Below are positions 54,860 to 63,713 of a DNA stretch of 64,000 bases, piece by piece (the first letter of the stretch is position 1; the number at the start of each line of letters is the position of its first letter). Made by a program: the position numbers and the translations under genes. Under the pieces are notes generated by a model that saw nothing but the letters and a program-made list of their open reading frames with translations, was not told the origin of the DNA and did no database searches. Source of the DNA: an uncultured Ruegeria sp. (GTDB lineage Bacteria > Pseudomonadota > Alphaproteobacteria > Rhodobacterales > Rhodobacteraceae); assembly GCF_947504215.1 (NCBI RefSeq), contig NZ_CANNGO010000014.1:1-64000 (forward strand), read 5' to 3'.

Positions 54860-56059
54860 TCAGGTTCGCAAAAGCTCTCCCAATCGGCGCACGCCTTCTC
54901 GGATTTTCTCCTCGTCGGAATTCGAAAAGCTCAACCGGATAGTGTTGGTGCCGCTTTGGTCGGGAAAAAACGCCCGCCCGGGAACAAAGGCAACTTTGAC
55001 CGTGTCCAGTGCACGCGCCAGCAGATCAGCCCCGCTAACCCCTTTGGGCAAAGTCACCCAGACAAACATGCCACCTTCGGGTTTAGTCCATTCCACACCT
55101 TCAGGCATGTGCTGTTCCAAGGCCGTTAGCATGGCGTCCCGCCGAGACCGATAGACGGTGCGCAATGTCGACACATGGGTGTCAAAGCAGGCCTCAGCCA
55201 CCTGATGCACTGCCATCTGATTGATGGTCGCTGAATGCAGATCCGAGGCCTGCTTCAACAGAACCAGCTGCGAAATGACCGGTTTGGCTGCAACCACCCA
55301 GCCCACCCGTAATCCCGGCGACAGGGTTTTAGAGAAGCTGCCACAATAGATGGTACTGCACGCCTCGATCGATCCCTTTCGGGACAGTTCCAATGCCAGA
55401 ATTGGCGGGATCGGCGCGCCGTCATATCGAAGCGCCTGATAGGCACCATCTTCGATCACCGCGCAGTTCAGGTCTTCGGCCAGATCAAGTACGGCCTCCC
55501 GCCCCCGCAGATCGACTGTTTCACCGGTCGGGTTGGCAAAGTCTGCTGAGAGATAGGCAAACTTGACGGCGCCGTCGCCGGCCGCCGCCCTGTATTCTGC
55601 AGCGCCCCGATTGCCATTGATGCTCAGTTGATCAAAACGCGGTTCATACGCATCAAACGCATTGATCGCACCAAGATAGGTGGGCCAGCCCACTAATGCT
55701 GTATCTCCGGGCGACAAGAAAAGCTTGCCCAGATAGTCCAGCGCTTGTTGAGACCCCGACGTGATCAGCACATTGTCGATGTCACACTCCACACCGATCT
55801 GCCGCATATGGTCCACCAGCCATTGGCGCAAAGGAACGTAGCCTTCGCTGATGGAATATTGCAGCGCCTGGTCCTTGCTCTCTGTTCCGAGCGCCGCTTG
55901 ATACGCTTTGGCGAACTCGTACGACGGAAAAAGCTTGGGGTCCGGGATGCCTCCGGCAAATGAAATGATGCCGGGTTGATCGAGCAGTTTCAGCAATTCG
56001 CGGATTTCCGACGCCTTCATCCGAGAGGCTCGGGTGGCAAATAGCGGGTGCAGGGACAT
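54860..56059 (-). CDS. Class I/II PLP aminotransferase (2-aminoadipate type)
   Basis: A 399-residue fold-type I aminotransferase of the LysN/MocR-domain group. Key segments are ISFAGGIPDPKLFPS, LITSGSQQALDYLGK, DFANPTGETVDL and the PLP lysine in YCGSFSKTLSPGLRVGW. These enzymes act on branched-chain, aromatic or 2-aminoadipate substrates. It is divergent from the FadR-type regulator gene, 151 bases apart, with a fitting operator between, so it is a likely target of that regulator. Confidence 0.9.
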   Translation of the reverse strand: MSLHPLFATRASRMKASEIRELLKLLDQPGIISFAGGIPDPKLFPSYEFAKAYQAALGTESKDQALQYSISEGYVPLRQWLVDHMRQIGVECDIDNVLITSGSQQALDYLGKLFLSPGDTALVGWPTYLGAINAFDAYEPRFDQLSINGNRGAAEYRAAAGDGAVKFAYLSADFANPTGETVDLRGREAVLDLAEDLNCAVIEDGAYQALRYDGAPIPPILALELSRKGSIEACSTIYCGSFSKTLSPGLRVGWVVAAKPVISQLVLLKQASDLHSATINQMAVHQVAEACFDTHVSTLRTVYRSRRDAMLTALEQHMPEGVEWTKPEGGMFVWVTLPKGVSGADLLARALDTVKVAFVPGRAFFPDQSGTNTIRLSFSNSDEEKIREGVRRLGELLRT

Positions 56060-56176
56060 GAGGCTCCTCCGATCTCAATTCGGGGCAGCTTAGGCAGGTG
56101 CACAACAAAGTCAACACTGCTGACCCAATGTTTCAATCGGCGTGAACCCGATCTTCTTGAATGTGCCCGGATTACG

Positions 56177-56195
56177 TGGTCATATGATTTGACCA
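56177..56195. promoter_or_regulatory. FadR-type operator between the aminotransferase and regulator genes
   Basis: TGGTCA and TGACCA face each other with 7 bases between, 15 bases before the regulator start. The TGGTC...GACCA pattern is what FadR/PdhR-type GntR proteins bind. It should allow autorepression of the regulator and control of the divergent aminotransferase. Confidence 0.6.
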
Positions 56196-56210
56196 ATTCC
56201 GGAAATCACC

Positions 56211-56981
56211 ATGCCTTTCCAAAAAGTTCAGACCGAAAAACTCTCTCTTGCCGTTGTCCGACAGATTGAACTGCTGATCCTCCGCGGCATTCTGAGACCG
56301 GGCGAGCGTCTGCCCTCAGAACGCGAGCTGGCCGAGCGTATGGGGGTATCGCGCCCGTCGCTGCGCGAAGCAATTTCAAACCTCCAGGACCAGGGGCTGC
56401 TGACCGCCAAGGCTGGGTCCGGGATTTATGTGGCCGAGGTGCTGGGATCGGCCTTTTCACCGGCATTGATACAGTTGTTCAGCAGCCATGACGAAGCGGT
56501 GTTCGACTATCTATCTTTCCGCCGGGACATGGAAGGGTTGGCCGCCGAACGGGCCACACGGCTTGGATCCGAGAGCGATCTGAAGGTTGTTCAGACGATA
56601 TTCGATAAGATGGTCGCGGCGCATGACCGAAATGCCACCGAGGAAGAGGCGCAGCTAGACGCCCAGTTTCACATGGCCATCATCGAAGCCAGCCATAACG
56701 TCGTGATGCTGCACATGATGCGGTCGATGTTCGATCTGCTGCGTCAGGGTGTGTTCTATAATCGCCAGATGATGTTCCAGCAGCGCACAACGCGCGACGC
56801 CATTCTGGATCAGCACCGCGCGATCAACGATGCATTACAAGACCGAGACCCCAAAGGTGCACGTGAAGCCGTCGAGCATCACCTGGGGTTTGTCGAACGC
56901 TGTATGGCGGATCAGCAAAAAGCCGCGCGGAACGAAGCGATTGCGCAGCAGCGGTTGGATCATGAAACCGCGCAGGGCTGA
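56211..56981 (+). CDS. GntR/FadR family transcriptional regulator
   Basis: A 256-residue regulator with an N-terminal winged helix (GERLPSERELAERMGVSRPSLREAISNL) and an FCD ligand domain from about residue 90, with QFHMAIIEASHN and HHLGFVERC for the metal/ligand site. It resembles PdhR/LldR-type repressors of organic acid metabolism. The effector is unknown. It faces the aminotransferase gene across a dyad that fits its class. Confidence 0.9.
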   Translation: MPFQKVQTEKLSLAVVRQIELLILRGILRPGERLPSERELAERMGVSRPSLREAISNLQDQGLLTAKAGSGIYVAEVLGSAFSPALIQLFSSHDEAVFDYLSFRRDMEGLAAERATRLGSESDLKVVQTIFDKMVAAHDRNATEEEAQLDAQFHMAIIEASHNVVMLHMMRSMFDLLRQGVFYNRQMMFQQRTTRDAILDQHRAINDALQDRDPKGAREAVEHHLGFVERCMADQQKAARNEAIAQQRLDHETAQG

Positions 56982-57076
56982 CACAAATAGCGCGCAACGC
57001 TGAGGCTTATCTGGTCAATGCACATCCAGATCCGGTTTGCGCAATTCGCTAAAGTGGCCGAACTCTTAAGGCAAAG

Positions 57077-57105
57077 AAAAACCCGAGGGCCTTAGGCTCT
57101 CGGGT
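57077..57105 (-). terminator. Intrinsic terminator of the F0 operon
   Basis: Reading leftwards from the atpF stop, ACCCGAG pairs with CTCGGGT (with near-pairing AGCC/GGCC inside and a TAA loop), followed by TTTTT at 57081-57077. It lies 26 bases after atpF. Confidence 0.88.
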
Positions 57106-57130
57106 CATCATCTATTTGCTGTAAGGCCGA

Positions 57131-57691
57131 TTAGTGCAGTTTTTCACCGACATCCGCAATAGAGGCGTCGATCAGCTTATTTGCCTGCGCAGCGGTCATT
57201 TGCTTGGCCAGCACGGCGTTGGCGGCGGAAACCGCAACGGTGATGGCCTGATCGCGAACTTCCTTGACGGCCGACGCTTCAGCCGAAGCGATCTGATCCT
57301 GTGCCGCAGCCAGACGGCGGGCAATGGATTGTTCCAGATCAACCTTGGCCTGTTCGGCAGCAAGCACGGCGTCTTCTTTGGCGGCCGCAACGATAGCGTC
57401 CGCTTGACCCTGAACTTCGCGCTGCTTGCGTTCGTACGAGGCCAGCAGACTGCGGGCTTCTTCGTGCAGGGCACGGGCTTCGTCCAGTTCGGACTTGATG
57501 CCTTCGGCACGATTGTCCAGCGCACCGCCAATCATGCCCGGTACCTTGAAGTAGAACAGGACCGCGATGAAGACGATGAAGCCCAGAAGCACGACAAAAT
57601 CGGTATTGCCAAGCGAAAAGAACGGGCCACTTGCGGCCAGAGCAGGGCTGGCAGTGCCAACGGTCAGGATAAGGGCAAGAGTATTCCGCAT
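57131..57691 (-). CDS. atpF: ATP synthase F0 subunit b
   Basis: A 186-residue b subunit. It has an N-terminal signal-like segment, a membrane helix (about residues 31-50, TDFVVLLGFIVFIAVLFYFKV), then a long charged helix. It forms the peripheral stalk with b' and delta. The photosynthetic-type pairing of b and b' is usual in alphaproteobacteria. It is last in the F0 operon and 5 bases behind the b' gene. Confidence 0.93.
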   Translation of the reverse strand: MRNTLALILTVGTASPALAASGPFFSLGNTDFVVLLGFIVFIAVLFYFKVPGMIGGALDNRAEGIKSELDEARALHEEARSLLASYERKQREVQGQADAIVAAAKEDAVLAAEQAKVDLEQSIARRLAAAQDQIASAEASAVKEVRDQAITVAVSAANAVLAKQMTAAQANKLIDASIADVGEKLH

Positions 57692-57696
57692 GTCAC

Positions 57697-58248
57697 TTAT
57701 CCTTTCGTCTGCGCGTCAACGGCACCGTCGATGGCTTTGGCATCTGCCTTGCCACCCAGTGCAGTGACCAGTTCAGCTGCCGTATCCTTGGCAACCACTT
57801 GAATACTATCCAGCGCGCTGGCCCGGATGCCAGCAATTGCCTTTTCCGATTCAGCCGTTTTGGCAGCAATTTCCAAGTCTGCCATGGCAATCGCGTCATC
57901 CAGACCGGACTGGATTTCAGCGCGGGCCTCGGCAGCAATACGCTGTGCCTCGGCGCGGGCATCGGCCAACGCCTTGTTGTAGGCCTCTTCAGCTTCAACA
58001 GCCTTGGCCTTCAGGTCTTCGGCTGCAGCCAGGTCATTTGTAATGGTCCCCTGACGTTCCGCCAGGATTGCCGCGATGCGAGGCAAGGCCACGCGGGACA
58101 GGACCAGAAAGATGACGACCAGCGTAATGACCAGCCAGAAAATCTGGTTGGGGAACCAATCGAAGCAGAGCTGCGGCATACCGATGGCAGAGCCATAAGC
58201 GTCGACGCACGAGCCAGCTATTTCTTCGGCAATGGGTTCAGTCGCCAT
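57697..58248 (-). CDS. atpF': ATP synthase F0 subunit b'
   Basis: A 183-residue second b-type subunit. The membrane helix is near residues 36-55 ([22 protein letters not shown], in part), followed by a long alanine-rich helix ending DAQTKG. It pairs with b in the peripheral stalk. It lies between atpE and atpF, 86 bases downstream of atpE. Confidence 0.92.
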   Translation of the reverse strand: MATEPIAEEIAGSCVDAYGSAIGMPQLCFDWFPNQIFWLVITLVVIFLVLSRVALPRIAAILAERQGTITNDLAAAEDLKAKAVEAEEAYNKALADARAEAQRIAAEARAEIQSGLDDAIAMADLEIAAKTAESEKAIAGIRASALDSIQVVAKDTAAELVTALGGKADAKAIDGAVDAQTKG

Positions 58249-58334
58249 GTTGTCCTCCGTCGGAACGTTGTCTTTACAACAGGTAGGCCGCTATGGCTTG
58301 GGCCCACCTGCGCGTAAGGATCAGGTTCCGCTGG

Positions 58335-58559
58335 TTAGACGGCGAACATCAGCAGCAGCGAGACCAGGAATGCGAAGATCCCCAGAGCTTCTGCGAATGC
58401 GATACCGATGAACAGGGTTGCGGTCTGCGAAGCAGCCGCCGAAGGGTTGCGCAGGGCGCCGGCCAGGAAGTTGCCTGCAACGTTGCCCACCCCGATTGCG
58501 GCTGCGCCGGAACCGATTGCTGCCAGGCCTGCGCCGATGTGTGCGAGATCGCCTTCCAT
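58335..58559 (-). CDS. atpE: ATP synthase F0 subunit c
   Basis: A 74-residue hairpin of two helices that forms the rotor ring. The first helix has the glycine-rich [17 protein letters not shown]; the second carries the proton-binding glutamate E57 in FAEALGIF. The polar loop is RNPSAAA. No Na+-type ligand set is evident, so it should be proton coupled. Confidence 0.95.
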   Translation of the reverse strand: MEGDLAHIGAGLAAIGSGAAAIGVGNVAGNFLAGALRNPSAAASQTATLFIGIAFAEALGIFAFLVSLLLMFAV

Positions 58560-58607
58560 GATGTTTCTCCTTACGAATTGGAAGTTTCGATGTTTGGGTA
58601 TCGGACC

Positions 58608-59366
58608 TTAGTGCGACGGATGCAGCGCATCCTTGAGATAAACACAGGTCAGAATGGTGAAGACGTAGGCCTGAATGAAGGACACGAGGACCTCAAGGCC
58701 GTACATTGCGGTGATCGCCAGAACGGACACCGGTGAGATCACAGCGATTGCGGCAAAGCCTGCAAACACCTTGATCACGGCGTGACCCGCCATAACGTTA
58801 CCGGCAAGACGAATAGAGTGGCTGACCGGGCGTACGAAGTACGAGATCAGCTCGATGATCGCCAGGACAGGGCGCAGCGCCAGAGGCGCGCTGGACACCC
58901 AGAACAGGCCCAGGAACGCGGCGCCGTTCTTGACGAAACCAAGGATGGTCACGGTCAGGAACACGGCCAGTGCCAACGGGATGGTCACGGCGAAATGCGA
59001 TGTGGTGGTGAATGATGTCGGGATCATACCCAGGAAGTTCGCACAGACAATGAACATGAACAGCGTCATGACATAGGGAAAGTACTTGACGCCTTCCTTG
59101 CCACAAATGTCTTCCAACATCTTGTAGATAAAGCCGTAGGTCAATTCGGCGACCGACTGCATCCGGGTCGGAACAATCGCGCGCTTCGAAGTGCTAAGAA
59201 CCAGCAGACCAAAGATCGCGGCAATGGCCAGGAACATCCACAGGGTCACGTTGGTGGGCGTGTACCAGGCAATCGCACCGTCGCCGAACAACGGCTTGAC
59301 GATGAACTGGTCCATCGGGTGGAATACCAGGCTGCTGCCTTCTGCTGCGGTGGTCTCAGTCGCCAC
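58608..59366 (-). CDS. atpB: ATP synthase F0 subunit a
   Basis: A 252-residue a subunit with about five to six membrane helices. The essential arginine is in [15 protein letters not shown], and the C-terminal helix has [17 protein letters not shown] with the conserved glutamine. It carries the proton half-channels facing the c ring. It follows atpI by 2 bases. Confidence 0.95.
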   Translation of the reverse strand: MATETTAAEGSSLVFHPMDQFIVKPLFGDGAIAWYTPTNVTLWMFLAIAAIFGLLVLSTSKRAIVPTRMQSVAELTYGFIYKMLEDICGKEGVKYFPYVMTLFMFIVCANFLGMIPTSFTTTSHFAVTIPLALAVFLTVTILGFVKNGAAFLGLFWVSSAPLALRPVLAIIELISYFVRPVSHSIRLAGNVMAGHAVIKVFAGFAAIAVISPVSVLAITAMYGLEVLVSFIQAYVFTILTCVYLKDALHPSH

Positions 59367-59368
59367 GT

Positions 59369-59701
59369 TCAGTCCCTCTCGTCCTTATCGGTGGCCTCGG
59401 CCGCCGTTTGTTTCTCTTGAGCCTGTTGTGCGCTGCGGAGCATAACCTTTACCCCGGCGACAAGACCCAGCAATGTGAACAGCACCAGAAAGATCGGGAG
59501 CGTCCCGAACAGGCTGTCGAGCCCGTATCCGATGCCAAATCCGATCCCCAGACCGGATACCATTTCAATGACCATCCGCCAGGCAAGCTCGCCCCCCGAA
59601 TAGTCAGCGTCTGCGCGGGTCTCAGGCTGTTTGGCCTTTTTCGCCGCATCGATCTTGGCCTCCAGCTGCGCCATACGCTGCTTTTGGTCATCATCAGTCA
59701 C
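59369..59701 (-). CDS. atpI: ATP synthase assembly protein AtpI
   Basis: A 110-residue protein with two membrane helices (about residues 40-60 and 70-92): [20 protein letters not shown] then [17 protein letters not shown], the AtpI/AtpQ pattern. It assists assembly of the c ring. It is first in the leftward F0 operon, and the F1 genes are elsewhere, as usual in Rhodobacteraceae. Confidence 0.88.
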   Translation of the reverse strand: MTDDDQKQRMAQLEAKIDAAKKAKQPETRADADYSGGELAWRMVIEMVSGLGIGFGIGYGLDSLFGTLPIFLVLFTLLGLVAGVKVMLRSAQQAQEKQTAAEATDKDERD

Positions 59702-59789
59702 GGGCGTTTTCCTCGCACAGTCTTGAAGCTAGGTGCTAAGGGCGCGCGGCCACAGAGTCAACGCCATTGACCGCCGCAATTGACGCAGC

Positions 59790-59801
59790 TCAACATGTTG
59801 A
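59790..59801. promoter_or_regulatory. 12-bp palindrome between atpI and the ArsR gene
   Basis: TCAACATGTTGA is a perfect palindrome, 89 bases before the atpI start and 94 before the ArsR-family gene start. It shares the TCAAC...GTTGA ends with the dyad at 59887-59902, so the same regulator could bind both. That link is inference. Confidence 0.35.
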
Positions 59802-59886
59802 TTTATAAATACTAAACCGACATCCAATGAAGACCACTCTGTCCAACAAGACCCCGCCGCGGCTACAAACCCGCGAAATCGTATAT

Positions 59887-59902
59887 TCAACCAAATGGTT
59901 GA
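59887..59902. promoter_or_regulatory. ArsR-type operator overlapping a start codon
   Basis: TCAACCA-AA-TGGTTGA is a perfect 7+7 dyad. The start codon ATG (59895) lies inside the right arm. This placing points to autorepression of the ArsR-family gene. Confidence 0.6.
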
Positions 59903-60269
59903 CCAAACTCAGGCACTGTGGTTCAGCAAAAGCATGTCCAAAGATCTCGACACTGTATTTGCCGCCCTTGCCGATCCGACCCGCCGCGCCATTCTTGCCA
60001 TGCTGCTCGAGGATGATATGGCCGTGACAGATGTGGCTGAACCGTTTGAGATATCGCTGGCAGCCATCTCAAAACATCTGGTCATCCTGACCAAGGCTGG
60101 TCTGATTTCACAGGAAAAACGGGGGCGTGTGAAATGGTGCAAGCTGGAGCCCGACGCCTTGCGGGCTGCGTCTGTCTGGATGCAGGGGTTTGGTCAATTC
60201 GAACCCGTCAACCTGGACGCGTTCGAAAGGTTTCTGGAAATTGAGCTTCCGGCAACGGACGACACCTAG
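59895..60269 (+). CDS. ArsR family transcriptional regulator
   Basis: A 124-residue winged-helix regulator. The core LDTVFAALADPTRRAILAML and recognition segment ISLAAISKHLVILTKAGLI are typical of the ArsR branch often paired with START-domain proteins. It lacks the metal-binding cysteine pair of arsenic or cadmium sensors. No START-domain gene is adjacent. ATG 59895 is used; ATG 59934 is an in-frame alternative. It converges with the stress protein gene. Confidence 0.85.
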   Translation: MVDQTQALWFSKSMSKDLDTVFAALADPTRRAILAMLLEDDMAVTDVAEPFEISLAAISKHLVILTKAGLISQEKRGRVKWCKLEPDALRAASVWMQGFGQFEPVNLDAFERFLEIELPATDDT

Positions 60270-60276
60270 GTTGGGC

Positions 60277-60690
60277 CTATCTAACCACGAATACAGACAC
60301 CTTGGCGTGCTTGGCCAGATATCCCGCATGGCTTGAGAATATATAATCGGTGATCCGCGGCGCGTGCGTTCCCACGACGATCAGATCGGCGCCGATTTCT
60401 TCTGCGGCGCGTGTGAGATCTCCATCAACTTCGGCTGCCACGTCAACCGAATGAATGTTGCGCGTTTCTACCTGCGACCCGCTTTGTTCGGCCAGTTGGT
60501 CGGCAAACGCCGCGAGGTCCTTGGCAATCGCCGAGTCGGATTGGGTGACATCGCCGGGTTGCGTACCGGTTACACTGACTGCGGTGATCCTGGCATTCTG
60601 CCATTTGGCCACCTCTGCCGCGACCTTGGTGGCTTTGTGTACCTCTGGCGGCATATGCAGATCAACTGGGATCATGATGTGGTCGAACAT
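60277..60690 (-). CDS. Universal stress protein
   Basis: A 137-residue UspA-fold protein. The start MFDHIMIPVDLHMP and the C-terminal ATP-binding block GADLIVVGTHAPRIT...LAKHAKVSVFVV are typical; the GxxG-S element of strong ATP binders is only partly present. It helps cells survive stress. A near-consensus FNR box 53 bases upstream suggests control by oxygen. Confidence 0.9.
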   Translation of the reverse strand: MFDHIMIPVDLHMPPEVHKATKVAAEVAKWQNARITAVSVTGTQPGDVTQSDSAIAKDLAAFADQLAEQSGSQVETRNIHSVDVAAEVDGDLTRAAEEIGADLIVVGTHAPRITDYIFSSHAGYLAKHAKVSVFVVR

Positions 60691-60742
60691 AGCTTTCTCC
60701 TCTCATTCACAAGGATGGTAGAAGGGACGCTCGATAGTGGCC

Positions 60743-60756
60743 TTGATCTGCCTCAA
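60743..60756. promoter_or_regulatory. FNR/FnrL-like box upstream of the stress protein gene
   Basis: TTGAT-CTGC-CTCAA differs from the FNR consensus TTGAT-N4-ATCAA by a single base. Its centre is 60 bases before the start codon, a suitable distance for activation. Confidence 0.5.
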
Positions 60757-60786
60757 GGGGTGTTGTGGCGGCAAACCCACCCGGGG

Positions 60787-61065
60787 TTATCCTTCCTGAC
60801 TGTACTCCACGCCAAAAACAACTCCGGTCGGGCCGGCCTGACACAGCCAGGGTGCTTCGGCGCCGACGACCGAGACCGTCGTGACCGATCCGGCCGGCAC
60901 CGATTGCGTCGATACGGCGGTAACGTCACTTGCACGCACGCCGGTTTGGGCCGAGACGAGTGCCTCGCAACTGGCTTGCAAATCGGAAACGTCCGAGCTG
61001 CTTTGAGTGCCCGGTGCGCATGCGCCTAAAACAAACAGAATGGAAACATAGTAACGTCGGTTCAT
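60787..61065 (-). CDS. Small lipoprotein of unknown function
   Basis: A 92-residue protein with lipobox VLGACAPG (cysteine at 16). The mature part has CEALVSAQTGVRASDVTAVST and a second and third cysteine, ending VVFGVEYSQEG. The repeated V-T-V pattern suggests a small beta sheet domain. I recognise no family beyond short roseobacter lipoproteins. It is 96 bases upstream of the stress protein gene on the same strand. Confidence 0.7.
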   Translation of the reverse strand: MNRRYYVSILFVLGACAPGTQSSSDVSDLQASCEALVSAQTGVRASDVTAVSTQSVPAGSVTTVSVVGAEAPWLCQAGPTGVVFGVEYSQEG

Positions 61066-61161
61066 AATAAAGCCTTTAAGTCTGCGGCCAGATCAGGGGC
61101 TGGCCTTTCCTTTTGATGCTGCCAGAACCTGCCCGGAAAGCAAGTTTCAACTAGGATTACT

Positions 61162-62061
61162 TTACTTAGGCGCAGAGCTTGAAATCTCGTCTTTCAGCAG
61201 CAAAAGCAAAGCGACGATCGTCAATACCACGCCAATGATGATCAGCCCTGGCGGCACACCGTTGCCTAGCGCGACCTCCCACAAGATCACCCAGCTGGGC
61301 ACCAGATAGGTATAAGCCATGACCTTGGCCGATGGCAGGCGCAGCGCAGCGAACTGCACCAGAACAAAGCTGGCTGCAGTGGCAAAAAAGGATAGGTACA
61401 AAAGGCCGATCCAGACAATCCCAGGTAACGCCGCCCAATCGGTTGCAACGATATCGGACCATCCAAAAACACCAAGCAACAGACAACCAGCCAGCAATGT
61501 GCCAAAGGTGAACACCACTGCGGGCTCGCCCCTGTTCAGTTTCCGAACCATCGGTGTGTATACTGCATGCGCCGCACAACCGCAAAAGTAGATGATTTCC
61601 CCTATACCAATCTCAAAGGCCCGAAACGCCTGCCAGTCTGCGCGAAATATCACCCATAACGCGCCGACAGCGCCGACGGTGAGGGCCAACGCCATGCGTG
61701 ACGTGGTGACCTGCCGCAAAAGAAACCACCCGGCAACAGCCGACATCACCGGGGTCAGAGTGAACACCGCTGCTGCGCTGACCGGCGGCGCGGTCTTGAG
61801 GCCGTAAAACATCAGCACAAAATAGGCCGCGAACAAGCCGCCCAATATGAAGTACCGCCAGGGCGCTTGCATGGCGTCCCGTGACACCCCAGTCGTAATC
61901 AGCGCAGCAACCCCGATCACCACCGCCGCGATGGCAAATCGAACCGCGTTCAACGCGGCCGGAGCGATTTCATTGGCAATCATCGACCCAAGTGAGAAAC
62001 TGCCTGCGACCAGAGCCGAGAACACCAACATGGCCAGATGGCCACGCGCCTGTGCGCTCAT
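61162..62061 (-). CDS. DMT family transporter (EamA)
   Basis: A 299-residue transporter with ten membrane helices in two EamA halves: NAVRFAIAAVVIG and LKTAPPVSAAAVFTLTPVMSA in the first, and GIVWIGLLYLSFFATAASFV in the second. Members export or import small metabolites; the substrate is not known. The start ATG 62061 overlaps the stop codon of the LysR-type gene (ATGA), so both are one unit. Confidence 0.88.
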   Translation of the reverse strand: MSAQARGHLAMLVFSALVAGSFSLGSMIANEIAPAALNAVRFAIAAVVIGVAALITTGVSRDAMQAPWRYFILGGLFAAYFVLMFYGLKTAPPVSAAAVFTLTPVMSAVAGWFLLRQVTTSRMALALTVGAVGALWVIFRADWQAFRAFEIGIGEIIYFCGCAAHAVYTPMVRKLNRGEPAVVFTFGTLLAGCLLLGVFGWSDIVATDWAALPGIVWIGLLYLSFFATAASFVLVQFAALRLPSAKVMAYTYLVPSWVILWEVALGNGVPPGLIIIGVVLTIVALLLLLKDEISSSAPK

Positions 62062-62936
62062 GGCAGCCAGCCCTTGGCCTGTTCTTTCAGGTATTTCAAA
62101 AAGGCCTGCACCTTGGTTGTGCGATGCAAATCGACATGAGTCACAAGCCACAGCTTGCCGGACCATTCCGGTAGCGGGTCCATGACCTCTTCCAACTCGG
62201 GGAGGCGCGCCGCTTCCCATCGGGCCATGAACCCGATCCCGGCCCCGGCCCGGACTGCCTCGCCACCCGTGAAGTTGTTCGAACAGCGGAATGTGATCGC
62301 CTGGGCGGGGGCATTGGCACGCAACCACCGCGAAAACGGGGCGCGGCTGTTTTCATCATCGTTGCCGACAAAGGCGTGGTTGGCGAAATCCTCCACACCA
62401 GAAGGTTTGCCGCGTCGCGCGATATAGTCCTTGCTCGCAAACAGTCCGACCTCTTGCGGAATAAACGGCTGCACCACATTGTCGGGCTGGTCGGGAGCGG
62501 CCCCGGCCCGGATGGCCACATGCGCTTCGCCATATTCAAGCCGGAACAGGCGATCACCGGTCAAATAGCGCACGATCAGATCAGGATGCGTTCTTTGAAA
62601 CTCGCTGAGTGTCGGCACAATCAAAGGCGCCAATGAGGCCAGCGAGGTTACAACCAATTCGCCCGAGACGTCATCGCCCCGGCCCTTCATCCGACCGACA
62701 AGCTGGTTGAACTGATCTTCGGTGGCCTGGGCCACCCGCAACAGATCTTCTCCGGCCTCGGTCGGCGTATAGCCACGCGCGTGACGCTGGAAGAGTTTGA
62801 CGCCCAACCGGGCCTCAATTGCATCGATGTGACGGATCACCGTGGCGTGGTGGACACCCAATACTTCGGCAGCGCCGCTCACCGTTCCCATCCGCGCCAC
62901 CTGATAGGCGGTTCTCACTTCGTCCCAATTATCCAT
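62058..62936 (-). CDS. LysR family transcriptional regulator
   Basis: A 292-residue LysR regulator with an N-terminal helix-turn-helix (AYQVARMGTVSGAAEVLGVHHATV) and a substrate-binding C-terminal half starting near residue 90 (SGELVVTSLASLAPL). The start ATG 62936 gives the usual short N-terminus. It overlaps the DMT transporter gene and is divergent from the azoreductase gene, so both may be its targets. Effector unknown. Confidence 0.9.
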   Translation of the reverse strand: MDNWDEVRTAYQVARMGTVSGAAEVLGVHHATVIRHIDAIEARLGVKLFQRHARGYTPTEAGEDLLRVAQATEDQFNQLVGRMKGRGDDVSGELVVTSLASLAPLIVPTLSEFQRTHPDLIVRYLTGDRLFRLEYGEAHVAIRAGAAPDQPDNVVQPFIPQEVGLFASKDYIARRGKPSGVEDFANHAFVGNDDENSRAPFSRWLRANAPAQAITFRCSNNFTGGEAVRAGAGIGFMARWEAARLPELEEVMDPLPEWSGKLWLVTHVDLHRTTKVQAFLKYLKEQAKGWLP

Positions 62937-62961
62937 GGCAGTGCCTTCTTTGTGCAATTTC

Positions 62962-62976
62962 CAACAGTAACTGTTG
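62962..62976. promoter_or_regulatory. LysR-type dyad between the LysR and azoreductase genes
   Basis: CAACAGT-A-ACTGTTG is a perfect 7+1+7 inverted repeat, 26 bases before the LysR start and 82 before the azoreductase start. It is a fitting site for the divergently encoded LysR protein, though the classical T-N11-A core is not the whole of it. Confidence 0.55.
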
Positions 62977-63057
62977 ATGTATCCGAGTTTTGTTCGTGAG
63001 TGCAACATTCATATTGAAGGGAAGCCAAAGACCAACCCTCTCAAAGGACGCCAAGAC

Positions 63058-63639
63058 ATGACCAAAACTATCCTTCACATCGACGCCTCGGCCCGCCGCA
63101 CCGGTTCAGCAACCCGCGATCTTTCCAATCGGATCGTCAGGCACCTGGGTGCCAACCGCATCATCCGGCGTGATCTGGCCAGCCCTCTGCCGCTGCTGAC
63201 CGAAGACTGGATTGCTGCAAACTTTACACCTGCCGATGATCGCGACTCGGTACAGCGTGACCGGCTGGCCCTGTCGGACGAGTTGGTACAGGAGCTGCAG
63301 GATGCGGACACGATTGTTATCGGTTTGCCGATCTACAACTTTTCGGTGCCCGCAGCGTTCAAGGCCTGGATCGACCTTGTTGCCCGCGTCGGCCTGACAT
63401 TCAGCTACAGCGAAAACGGCCCTAAAGGGTTGCTGGAAGGCAAGCGCGCCGTTCTGGCCATCGCCTCGGGCGGAACGGCTGTCGGATCCGAGGTCGACTA
63501 TGCTTCGGGCTATGCCCGCCATGTGCTGGGCTTCATCGGAATCACCGATGTCGATGTCGTCGCCGCCGATCAAATGGCGCTGGATCCCGAAAACACCCTC
63601 AGCACCGCACAAAAGGCTGTAAGCGAGCTGGCCGCCTAA
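63058..63639 (+). CDS. azoR: FMN-dependent NADH-azoreductase
   Basis: A 193-residue flavodoxin-fold quinone/azo reductase of the AcpD/AzoR family. Features are the N-terminal LHIDASARRTGSATRDLS with the FMN phosphate site, IVIGLPIYNFSVPAAFKAWID, and ASGGTAVGSEVDYASGY. It reduces quinones or azo compounds with NADH. I start at ATG 63058, which gives the usual N-terminus. It is divergent from the LysR gene. Confidence 0.93.
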   Translation: MTKTILHIDASARRTGSATRDLSNRIVRHLGANRIIRRDLASPLPLLTEDWIAANFTPADDRDSVQRDRLALSDELVQELQDADTIVIGLPIYNFSVPAAFKAWIDLVARVGLTFSYSENGPKGLLEGKRAVLAIASGGTAVGSEVDYASGYARHVLGFIGITDVDVVAADQMALDPENTLSTAQKAVSELAA

Positions 63640-63713
63640 TCCCCCTCTGGTGCTGTGCCGCCAAAGCGTTCAATCTGTTCAGAGGTTTCTCTCGGCAGAT
63701 TGGACGTTTTGTC

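Noticed and set aside
61086..61114. GGCCAG/CTGGCC hairpin followed by TTTCCTTTT on the plus strand
   Set aside because: The T-run is interrupted and no plus-strand gene ends nearby, so a terminator is not supported.
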